6,517 nucleotides of DNA from a bacterium (GTDB taxonomy: Bacteria > JAMCPX01), in assembly GCA_027364825.1 (NCBI GenBank), contig DAHXOM010000147.1, forward strand, positions 1 through 6,517, given 5' to 3'. Below are positions 1 through 4,925 of the stretch, in pieces (positions within the stretch are counted from its first letter, which is position 1; each line of letters starts with the position of its first letter). The notes under the pieces are model-generated. The model saw nothing but the letters and a program-made list of their open reading frames with translations. It was not told the DNA's origin and searched no databases. The translations under genes and the position numbers were made by a program.

Positions 1-2
1 TA

Positions 3-440
3 ATTTTAGTTTCTGCGGCAGCCATTGCCACGACAGGGGCATGCGGAAGCAGCGGCGGGGGAAGCAATAATAACGCCTGCACTGCCAGCGGCACCTGTAA
101 CGTAAACGTTACCGGCACCTGGAGCACAACAGAACAGGTGAGTGCCAGCGCATGCGGTAGTGCATTTACCGATTACAACAGCTATACGGTCACCCAGACA
201 GGATGCAATATTGTTGTTTCATCGGCAAGCGGTGCAGGACCGTTCAACGGTGCGGTGAATGGGAGTCAGATCTGCTGGACAGGAAGCTATCCTAATAACG
301 GAGGAACGACTACCATCACCTCCTTGGTTCTTACTGTTGATTCAAGCGGAACCAGCTTCCAGGGGACGTCCCACTGGACTTGGAGCGATGGAAGCACTTC
401 ATGTTCCGGTACAACACAGGTCACGGGGACAAAAAACTAA
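3..440 (+). CDS. Secreted lipoprotein, C-terminal part (5'-truncated by window edge)
   Basis: The frame is open from base 3 to the TAA at 438-440, and the true start lies left of the window. The visible protein opens with a hydrophobic stretch (ILVSAAAIATTGAC) that reads as the end of a type II signal peptide. The lipidated Cys would be encoded at 42-44, with a TGAC lipobox. A Gly/Ser/Asn linker follows, then about 110 residues rich in Thr, Ser, Gly and Asn with alternating polar and hydrophobic positions (for example SYTVTQ, NIVVSS, SLVLTVD), as in beta-sandwich domains. Several Cys residues suggest disulfides in an oxidising compartment. The composition resembles small surface lipoproteins of unknown function common in Geobacter-like bacteria. 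No enzymatic motif is visible and I cannot name a family. Membrane anchoring is fairly secure; function is unknown. Confidence 0.75.
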   Translation: MLVSAAAIATTGACGSSGGGSNNNACTASGTCNVNVTGTWSTTEQVSASACGSAFTDYNSYTVTQTGCNIVVSSASGAGPFNGAVNGSQICWTGSYPNNGGTTTITSLVLTVDSSGTSFQGTSHWTWSDGSTSCSGTTQVTGTKN

Positions 441-454
441 GTACTGTACAACGT

Positions 455-478
455 ACCAGGGACAGGGCTTGTCCTGGT
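455..478. terminator. Hairpin between convergent genes, probable shared terminator
   Basis: The arms ACCAGGGACA (455-464) and TGTCCTGGT (470-478) pair over 9 bp with one bulged G and a 5-nt loop. The hairpin sits 14 nt after the stop of the left lipoprotein gene and abuts the stop codon of the convergent YwbE gene, the usual place for a bidirectional terminator. The tract after it on the plus strand is only moderately T-rich, and on the minus strand it is not T-rich, so termination strength is uncertain. Confidence 0.5.
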
Positions 479-676
479 TCATTTCCCGAATATTTCTTTC
501 ACGCGTCCTATGTGCCCGCTTTCCAAACGGACTTTGATCCCGTGCGGATGCACCGGCGAGTTGGTTAAAATGTCCTTTACAATGCCCTCGGTCAGCTTGC
601 CGGTACGCTGGTCATTTTTCAATACAATCGATACGTGCAGTCCGGGTCTTATATCCGAACGTCTTGTCCCATCCAT
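479..676 (-). CDS. ywbE: YwbE family protein (DUF2196)
   Basis: This 65-residue protein matches, by recognition, the conserved YwbE/DUF2196 family over its whole length. It has the N-terminal block R-x-D-I-R-P-G-L (residues 6-13), V-x-I-V-L-K-x-D-Q-R-T-G-K-L-T (15-29), G-I-V-K-D-I-L-T-N-S (31-40) and the signature HPHGIKVRL (43-51), then a G-x-x-G-R-V-K ending. The family is small, cytoplasmic and functionally uncharacterised; the basic, KOW-like look of the sequence hints at RNA or ribosome contact, but that is inference. The length is normal for the family. The start is well placed: AGGAG at 685-689 lies 8 nt upstream of the ATG. It is flanked by a convergent lipoprotein gene and a terminator-like hairpin, so it appears to be a single-gene unit. 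I saw no convincing promoter in 677-770, which contains an A-rich stretch near 715-732 (T-rich on the coding strand). Confidence 0.9.
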   Translation of the reverse strand: MDGTRRSDIRPGLHVSIVLKNDQRTGKLTEGIVKDILTNSPVHPHGIKVRLESGHIGRVKEIFGK

Positions 677-770
677 ATATCATTCTCCTGCCTGAATGCT
701 CTATCACCGATAACAAACAAAAAAAAGAAAAAGGAACAGGGGGCAGGGCTGCGCGACGTTTTGAATTGAA

Positions 771-795
771 GCGGGCGTGCCGATGGCACGCCCGC
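771..795 (-). terminator. Strong 11-bp GC-rich hairpin, likely terminator of 841-1098
   Basis: GCGGGCGTGCC (771-781) and GGCACGCCCGC (785-795) form a perfect 11-bp stem with a 3-nt loop. It lies 45 nt downstream of the stop of the minus-strand gene ending at 841. Reading the minus strand, the sequence after the stem (TTCAATTCAAAACG) is only weakly T-rich. It may therefore be a stable 3'-end stem or a weak intrinsic terminator rather than a canonical one. Confidence 0.55.
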
Positions 796-803
796 AGTAT
801 CTC

Positions 804-831
804 CCGGTCTTCTAAAATCTGTTGAAGCCGG
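804..831 (-). other. Second hairpin in the 3' region of 841-1098
   Basis: CCGG-T-CTTC (804-812) pairs with GAAGCCGG (824-831) over 8 bp with one bulged T and an 11-nt loop. It starts 9 nt after the stop codon of the minus-strand gene and precedes the stronger hairpin at 771-795. No T-tract follows it. It may protect the mRNA 3' end or be incidental. Confidence 0.3.
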
Positions 832-840
832 TCCGACAGG

Positions 841-1098
841 TCATCTGGCGTATCTCATCGCCAGGTGCAACTGATGTATTGCTTCATTGACACGCTTTAT
901 CGCCATTGACTTATGCCCGCCAAACGCCGGTGGTGCCTGCTCAAGCAGTGCCCTTGTGTCCTTTAACATCACTATGGCTTTGGCAATACGTGGATGCGGA
1001 CCTGATGCCTGTGCTACGTTTACTGCCGGCGTCGAGCAAAAAACAAGTGTTGAAAGTACGAGTATCAATCCGGCAAAGCTCACGATTCTTTTTATCAT
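841..1098 (-). CDS. Small exported helical protein with FGGHK motif
   Basis: This 85-residue protein has a typical signal peptide: a basic start (MIKR), a hydrophobic core at residues 5-20, and a probable signal peptidase I site after AQA (29-31). The mature part is only about 54 residues, predicted as two amphipathic helices. The first covers about 37-55 (P-R-I-A-K-A-I-x-x-L-K-x-x-R-x-L-L-E-Q-A); then comes A-F-G-G-H-K (58-63) and a second helix, A-I-x-x-V-N-E-A-I-H-Q-L-H-L-A-M-R-Y (66-83). This arrangement, with a GGH[KR] turn, matches a group of small periplasmic proteins of unknown function that I recall from Proteobacteria; I cannot assign a family name. His35, 62, 75 and 78 could bind metal, which is speculation. 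A strong AGGAGGT lies 7 nt before the ATG. Cys21 sits in a poor lipobox (LVFC), so lipidation is less likely than cleavage after Ala31. Confidence 0.8.
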   Translation of the reverse strand: MIKRIVSFAGLILVLSTLVFCSTPAVNVAQASGPHPRIAKAIVMLKDTRALLEQAPPAFGGHKSMAIKRVNEAIHQLHLAMRYAR

Positions 1099-1129
1099 GG
1101 TAAATACCTCCTTTTTTTATCGATAATTA

Positions 1130-1159
1130 TTTGTATGCTTTTTGATCAGTCGGCTTCAA
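1130..1159 (-). promoter_or_regulatory. Possible sigma-70 promoter for 841-1098
   Basis: On the minus strand, TTGAAG (1154-1159) and TACAAA (1130-1135) are separated by 18 nt. The predicted start near 1123 would leave a leader of about 25 nt containing the strong Shine-Dalgarno of the 841-1098 gene. The -35 element overlaps the stop region of the upstream lipoprotein gene. The gap between the two genes is only 57 nt, so read-through from 1156-2055 is equally possible. Confidence 0.27.
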
Positions 1160-2055
1160 TCGCACGGATTCAGCGTGATCTGTTTACCGTTCAGCAATGC
1201 AACATCACTGCACAGGCTGTTTGTTACATAAGAAAGATAATAGGTATTGATTATACTTCCATCGCTATCTCTTGTCAGGAGTATACTTATGGTACCGTCC
1301 ACAGGATGACAGCAGCCCTGTGCCAGCGTAAGGTTTGTTACCGTTACCGATGCAGTGACCTTTGCAAGCTTATGATCAACAGTACCACTGCCATTGAAAA
1401 TACGCTGGGTTACGGTAGAGCCGGAAATTGTATCTGCATAAGTAAAATTGAGTGCAATGAGATGATGCATTACGATCCTGCCGACGCTGGTTGCTGCTAT
1501 TCGCTCTTCGTTGACACTGACTGTCCTTGTTACGGTTGATAGCGTAGAGCCTGACCAGACAAAATTCTTAATTATACCGGTTGAACCGTTTATGGACAGA
1601 GATGCGCCATCCCATCTGGTCCTTACAATGGCAATTTGTGCATCAATGGTTTCCGTGGTTATTTTATCTGTTGTTACGTCCGTAAACAAGGTAACCGTCA
1701 TGCTTATGGTCCCGGACGTAGTCACCTGGCTGAAGGGGTAGTTGCTTGGAATACAGCCATTCCCGAAGTCTACCGATACCGTATAGGTAGATGGATTTTG
1801 CCCGACGAGCTGTTTGCTCACTGATGGACACGAAGTACCGCCGGACAATGCATCCAAACCCATTATGCCGAGGCCAGCCTGATTATCCCCGATGGATGAT
1901 AGGGCAATCGAATCACTGGCTGATGAACTAATGGATCCCTCTGTTGTCTGGTTGATAGAAGTTGTATCAAGCCCTGTTGTTTGTTTTCCGCATCCTGTTA
2001 ATTGAAAACCAACCAATCCTAAAACCGCTAAAACCGTTAATAACCTTTTTAACAT
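1156..2055 (-). CDS. Secreted lipoprotein, Ser/Thr-rich, unknown function
   Basis: This 299-residue protein begins with a textbook type II signal peptide: MLKR, a hydrophobic core, and lipobox L19-T20-G21-C22. Residues 23-70 are low-complexity, rich in Ser, Thr, Gly and Ile, and look like a surface linker. From about 75 onward the chain is Thr/Ser/Val-rich with many alternating hydrophobic positions (such as TISMTVTLFTDV and KVTASVTVTNLTL), predicting a beta-rich fold. Besides the lipid-bearing Cys22 there are six Cys (76, 101, 248, 249, 282, 298), an even number consistent with disulfides in the periplasm or outside. I do not recognise a family or any catalytic motif. AGGAGGT about 7 nt before the ATG fixes the start. 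The gene is divergent from the outer-membrane protein gene at 2172 and is followed after 57 nt by the co-oriented gene 841-1098. Confidence 0.8.
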   Translation of the reverse strand: MLKRLLTVLAVLGLVGFQLTGCGKQTTGLDTTSINQTTEGSISSSASDSIALSSIGDNQAGLGIMGLDALSGGTSCPSVSKQLVGQNPSTYTVSVDFGNGCIPSNYPFSQVTTSGTISMTVTLFTDVTTDKITTETIDAQIAIVRTRWDGASLSINGSTGIIKNFVWSGSTLSTVTRTVSVNEERIAATSVGRIVMHHLIALNFTYADTISGSTVTQRIFNGSGTVDHKLAKVTASVTVTNLTLAQGCCHPVDGTISILLTRDSDGSIINTYYLSYVTNSLCSDVALLNGKQITLNPCD

Positions 2056-2115
2056 ATACGTTACCTCCTCTTTTATCTATTCAACAGGCGATACAAAGAA
2101 AGGTTTCGGTAAAAA

Positions 2116-2145
2116 TGGACAAGAAATAAATCAATTGAATCTAAA
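2116..2145 (+). promoter_or_regulatory. Candidate promoter in the divergent gap, for the 2172 gene
   Basis: TGGACA (2116-2121) and TCTAAA (2140-2145) are 18 nt apart, giving a predicted start near 2152 and a leader of about 20 nt. A weaker alternative is TTGAAT (2135-2140) with TATAAG (2156-2161), but its 15-nt spacing and near-leaderless transcript make it less likely. The 116-bp gap 2056-2171 must also contain a promoter for the leftward lipoprotein gene; I found no clear match for it. Confidence 0.28.
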
Positions 2146-2171
2146 ATGAGATTGTTATAAGAAAATAACCC

Positions 2172-3614
2172 ATGCCGTTTAAATGGGGTGTACTGGTTTT
2201 ATTTTTAATAGTGCTTCTCACGGTGAAGGTCCATGCATTTTCTGCGACATCAACCGGAGTTGTGAGTCTGAGATACCAGACAGGCCGGAACCTGTCCCTT
2301 CTCAACCCCGGGATCAAATATCCGGACGCTGGCTTTGCCGCAGCATACCTTATGCCGCAGGTTGATGTTGAGCAGGGTGAATGGTTTCACGCTGCACTCG
2401 GGTTATATTCCGGCGAGCTGTCACCGAGAACATTCTCACAGAACAGCCTTACCCTTTACGGCGTTGAAAATGTGAATGATTATTTCAATGATACCTCGTT
2501 CATCCGTAAGGCGTTTGTGAATTTCAGTCCAAGCGAATCAACAAATATTTATGCAGGAGAGAGGGAGAGCGTCGGGGGCTCACGTCTTCTGTTCGATAAC
2601 TATCAGCCATCTGTAACCTTCGATTACGACATGACGGACGCCATGGATGTTCCTCTCTCATTCGAGTTTAATGCCGTCAAGGTTGAACCGTACAAGCTGT
2701 ACGATCCTTCGCGGACGAGCATGTTCTATGATGCGGAGCTCAGCTATAATTTTTCGTTGTTCGAGTACGTCACTGTATTCTATTCGAATTTCGAAGACAC
2801 GGACAATACACTTGCCCCTCTGTTGAACAACACCATATATTCCACGCTTTTCAACCGCACGGAATATAACGCGCTTGTCAGCAGATACGGGAGGATAAGG
2901 GCAGATCGAATCATTGCATGTCTTCAGCAGGAATATGCAAGCGGGGGGCCAATCCATTCGTCGGTCAGCAATATCAACTGGACAGGCATTACCGGCGACA
3001 GATATTTCGGCCCCTTCGAGGTAAATATGACCGGTATACTCGAAAACGGCAGCGGCAGTATAAACGGAAACAATTGCTTCGATTACGCAAGGCCATTCTC
3101 CCGCCACTATAACACGTACGGCTATCTTGCAGATGCAAAATTAAAATATCACGTGAAGGACAAGGCAACGATCGGCGTATTTTTTAACCTGTCTTCCGGG
3201 GACAAAACACCTGCACAGGCCATCATAAAGCAGGGAACACTCAACAGCTTTATAGCGATCTTTCCGTACAATACGGAATCGTCCCTGTTTTTTAACGGCG
3301 GTATAAATCAGAATCTAAACACCGGCTCCATATCCATGGCAGGGAGAAGAGGACTGGGCGATGTCGCTTACGGAGGCATCATAGATGTATACCCTGTAAA
3401 ATCCATAGAATTTACCCTCACCCCGGTTATGATCTATCCCGAAATAACGGACAAGGCATACGGTTTTGAAACAGACTTTACCTTCACCTATATCGCGAAC
3501 AGGTATCTGTCGTTACCGTTCGAAGTGGATTATTTCAATCCCGGGGACTTCTTTCAGGGTTACGACATTTCGGACATATACCAGATTCTGTTTGGTGCCG
3601 ATATCAGGTGGTAA
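2172..3614 (+). CDS. Outer-membrane beta-barrel (porin-like) protein
   Basis: This 480-residue protein has a signal peptide (MPFKWG, then hydrophobic to residue 18) with a likely cleavage after V20-H21-A22. The mature chain alternates hydrophobic and polar residues in many short segments with frequent Tyr and Phe, typical of transmembrane beta-strands. It ends in a classic outer-membrane signature: the last strand YQILFGADIRW has aromatic or hydrophobic residues at every second position and a C-terminal Trp for BAM recognition. The early part (IYAGERESVGGSRLLFD, then VTFDYDM) recalls the strand-and-turn layout of alginate-export/porin-type barrels, but similarity is too weak to name a family or substrate. 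An in-frame TAA at 2166-2168 excludes a longer N-terminus. No clear Shine-Dalgarno precedes the ATG, which is unusual beside its neighbours. It lies 36 bp upstream of the ECF sigma gene and may be co-transcribed with it or be a regulon member. Confidence 0.82.
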   Translation: MPFKWGVLVLFLIVLLTVKVHAFSATSTGVVSLRYQTGRNLSLLNPGIKYPDAGFAAAYLMPQVDVEQGEWFHAALGLYSGELSPRTFSQNSLTLYGVENVNDYFNDTSFIRKAFVNFSPSESTNIYAGERESVGGSRLLFDNYQPSVTFDYDMTDAMDVPLSFEFNAVKVEPYKLYDPSRTSMFYDAELSYNFSLFEYVTVFYSNFEDTDNTLAPLLNNTIYSTLFNRTEYNALVSRYGRIRADRIIACLQQEYASGGPIHSSVSNINWTGITGDRYFGPFEVNMTGILENGSGSINGNNCFDYARPFSRHYNTYGYLADAKLKYHVKDKATIGVFFNLSSGDKTPAQAIIKQGTLNSFIAIFPYNTESSLFFNGGINQNLNTGSISMAGRRGLGDVAYGGIIDVYPVKSIEFTLTPVMIYPEITDKAYGFETDFTFTYIANRYLSLPFEVDYFNPGDFFQGYDISDIYQILFGADIRW

Positions 3615-3619
3615 ACCCC

Positions 3620-3648
3620 GGAACTTTTTATCTATTGAATGGTTTAAA
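3620..3648 (+). promoter_or_regulatory. GGAACTT motif upstream of the ECF sigma gene, possible autoregulatory promoter
   Basis: GGAACTT (3620-3626) matches the classic ECF -35 consensus (GGAAC-type). A TTTAAA-like element follows at 3643-3648 after 16 nt. Many ECF factors drive their own operon, so the position is suggestive. Against it, the -10 does not match known ECF elements well, the transcript would start almost at the ATG, and GGAAC occurs elsewhere in the window by chance. Confidence 0.2.
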
Positions 3649-3650
3649 CT

Positions 3651-4196
3651 ATGAGAGATGAGATGGATGATGATACAAAAACAATGCTCAGGCTTAAAAA
3701 CGGCGAGAGGGCTGCCTTTGACGAGCTCTACAATACATTTAAAACTCGCATCTATAATTATGTTTTCCGGTATCTGGGCAATGTTTATATATCCGAGGAT
3801 GTTACGCAGGAGGTATTTGTAAGAATGTATATGGCTGCAAAAAACTATGAACCGACGGCACGGTTTTCAACATGGCTTTTCACCATCGCAACGAACCTCG
3901 CTATCAACGAGCACCATAGGGTACATCATTCAGAGCTGTTCGAAGCGGATGCCATACAGGACGATAGACTTTTGACAGAGGAAAGTGCGGTACTCAGAGA
4001 TAATGAGCGGCATTTGTTGAAGATTATCGGCACATTGCCTGAAAACCAGCGGACAGCAATACTCCTCAGAAGCTATGAAGGTATGGACTATCAAGAGATA
4101 TCTGCGGTACTGCAGGTAAGTGAAAAGGCCGTAAAATCGCTTCTGAGCAGGGCAAGGGAAAGGTTATTACATGAATATAAAGACGTTGACCTGTAA
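3651..4196 (+). CDS. ECF-type RNA polymerase sigma factor
   Basis: This 181-residue protein has the two-domain layout of ECF (sigma-70 group 4) factors. Sigma2 spans about residues 19-90: region 2.2 is E-D-V-T-Q-E-V-F (49-56), followed by the 2.3-2.4 helix F-S-T-W-L-F-T-I-A-T-N-L-A-I-N (72-86), which binds the -10 element. A short acidic linker leads to sigma4 (about 121-176), with L-P-E-N-Q-R (129-134) and the helix-turn-helix Y-Q-E-I-S-A-V-L-Q-V-S-E-K-A-V-K (147-162) for -35 recognition. The length is normal and no extra domain is present. Two starts are possible: ATG 3651, or ATG 3663 (residue 5), which has a GAGAG sequence upstream. The latter may be the real one. The 3' end overlaps the anti-sigma-like gene by 26 nt, implying translational coupling. 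Confidence 0.95.
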   Translation: MRDEMDDDTKTMLRLKNGERAAFDELYNTFKTRIYNYVFRYLGNVYISEDVTQEVFVRMYMAAKNYEPTARFSTWLFTIATNLAINEHHRVHHSELFEADAIQDDRLLTEESAVLRDNERHLLKIIGTLPENQRTAILLRSYEGMDYQEISAVLQVSEKAVKSLLSRARERLLHEYKDVDL

Positions 4197-4692
4197 GATA
4201 AGACTATATTTTACAAAAAGGCTGATCTCGTCCTCCATCGACGGTGCACTTGATAAGGCATCAGAGGCCAGGGTTGCACGTTTGCTGGAGCAATGCCCCG
4301 GGGCAAAGGCTTACAGGGAACGGCTTTTAAGACTTGACGGCAAGATAAAAGCCATACCATCCCTTATACCCCCGGACATCGTAAAACAAAGGATTGACAA
4401 TGCAATAATAGCCGGCGGCAGTGCTGCAATTCAGAACATTGGCAGTGCAAGCGTGCGCTCTCACCGATGGATGTATATCCTGTCATCCTCTTTCCTTGTT
4501 ATCGCGGCGTTCACCATCACCTTCGGTATAAAGACATACAACAACAGAGCGAGGCAGACCGTGGCGATGTATGCGTCCATGGACATGTATCAGCGCATGG
4601 ACCTCTATGAACACATGGATATGATGGAGCACCTTCAGGAGGTCATGGCAATAAACCAATCAAATAAAGATGCGCAGGGAATAAAAAAATGA
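4171..4692 (+). CDS. Anti-sigma-like single-pass membrane protein with Met/His-rich periplasmic tail
   Basis: This 173-residue protein is encoded directly after, and overlapping, the ECF gene; AAAGG (4159-4163) lies 7 nt before the ATG. The N-terminal ~75 residues look like an anti-sigma domain: C8 starts a helix, then S-S-I-D-G-A-L-D-K-A-S-E (21-32) corresponds to the usual Y-x-D-G-E-L segment, followed by R-L-L-E-Q-C-P (37-43). The ZAS zinc site is degenerate: where H-L-x-x-C-x-x-C is expected, the His and second Cys are missing and only C42 remains. One transmembrane helix spans about 100-122, giving N-in/C-out topology. The periplasmic tail carries hexad repeats (131-158) such as MDLYEH and MDMMEH. 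Likely role: hold the sigma factor at the membrane and release it on a periplasmic signal. Assignment rests on operon position and topology; I cannot confirm the family. DUF3619-like proteins occupy this position next to ECF and DUF3106 genes in Betaproteobacteria, as I recall. Confidence 0.78.
   Translation: MNIKTLTCKIRLYFTKRLISSSIDGALDKASEARVARLLEQCPGAKAYRERLLRLDGKIKAIPSLIPPDIVKQRIDNAIIAGGSAAIQNIGSASVRSHRWMYILSSSFLVIAAFTITFGIKTYNNRARQTVAMYASMDMYQRMDLYEHMDMMEHLQEVMAINQSNKDAQGIKK
4561..4644 (+). repeat. Hexapeptide repeat in the anti-sigma tail (MDMYEH-like, ~4.5 copies)
   Basis: Residues 131-158 read as consecutive six-residue units: VAMYAS, MDMYQR, MDLYEH, MDMMEH, LQEV. They lie immediately C-terminal to the transmembrane helix, so in the periplasm. 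They contain HxxM (H148-M151) and MxxH (M151-H154) spacings. The same unit recurs in the next gene. Confidence 0.85.
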
Positions 4693-4925
4693 AACTTTAC
4701 TATGGACTTTTCTTGATAGGTTTCGGACTGCCTTTTACGCTGCATGCAGCTCCGGTTACCGGCACGACTGTAGTATCGCCGACTACATCAACGATAGCTC
4801 AGAACAGGCTCCAGGAAGACCAGGAAGTCATAAAGCATCTCGATATGCTGGAGCACATGGACATGTATGAGCACATGGACATGTATGAATACATGAACGT
4901 TTTTAAACAGGAGGACAATAAATGA
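4689..4925 (+). CDS. Small secreted protein with MDMYEH hexapeptide repeats
   Basis: This 78-residue protein has a signal peptide (MKLYYG, hydrophobic to residue 18, cleavage near H19-A20-A21). The mature chain is about 58 residues: a Thr/Val/Ser-rich spacer (22-36), a polar helix-like stretch Q-N-R-L-Q-E-D-Q-E-V-I-K-H (38-50), then repeats LDMLEH (51-56), MDMYEH (57-62), MDMYEY (63-68) and MNVF (69-72). The repeats match those in the periplasmic tail of the upstream protein. They give HxxM (H56-M59, H62-M65) and MxxH (M53-H56, M59-H62) pairs, the ligand spacing described for SilE/PcoE-type silver and copper binders. The start overlaps the upstream stop as ATGA, and AGGGA precedes it by about 9 nt; the downstream gene also overlaps by ATGA. 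I know no named family. It may bind metal or pair with the anti-sigma tail; both are hypotheses. Confidence 0.8.
   Translation: MKLYYGLFLIGFGLPFTLHAAPVTGTTVVSPTTSTIAQNRLQEDQEVIKHLDMLEHMDMYEHMDMYEYMNVFKQEDNK
4839..4904 (+). repeat. Hexapeptide repeat coding region, with a perfect 18-nt DNA duplication
   Basis: This region encodes residues 51-72 of the small secreted protein, 3.7 six-residue units. Within it, GAGCACATGGACATGTAT occurs twice in direct tandem with no mismatch (4851-4868 and 4869-4886), followed by a diverged partial copy beginning GAATACATGAAC. The identity at DNA level suggests recent expansion by slippage or unequal exchange. Confidence 0.9.

Noticed and set aside
259..568. 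Overlapping plus-strand open frames at the left end
   Set aside because: They lie in other frames of the lipoprotein and run across the convergent hairpin into the antisense of the YwbE gene, without ribosome sites or signal motifs.
715..735. A-rich stretch as a T-tract terminator or promoter of the YwbE gene
   Set aside because: No GC stem adjoins it, and on the minus strand no -35/-10 pair with acceptable spacing could be placed around it.
1135..1539. Plus-strand open frame of 134 codons opposite the lipoprotein
   Set aside because: It is antisense to a lipoprotein with a perfect lipobox and Shine-Dalgarno. Its Cys/Ile/Tyr-rich product looks like reverse translation of a Thr/Ser-rich gene.
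2658..3107. Minus-strand open frame of 149 codons inside the beta-barrel gene
   Set aside because: It is fully contained in a convincing outer-membrane protein gene, has no family resemblance and has a composition typical of antisense shadows.
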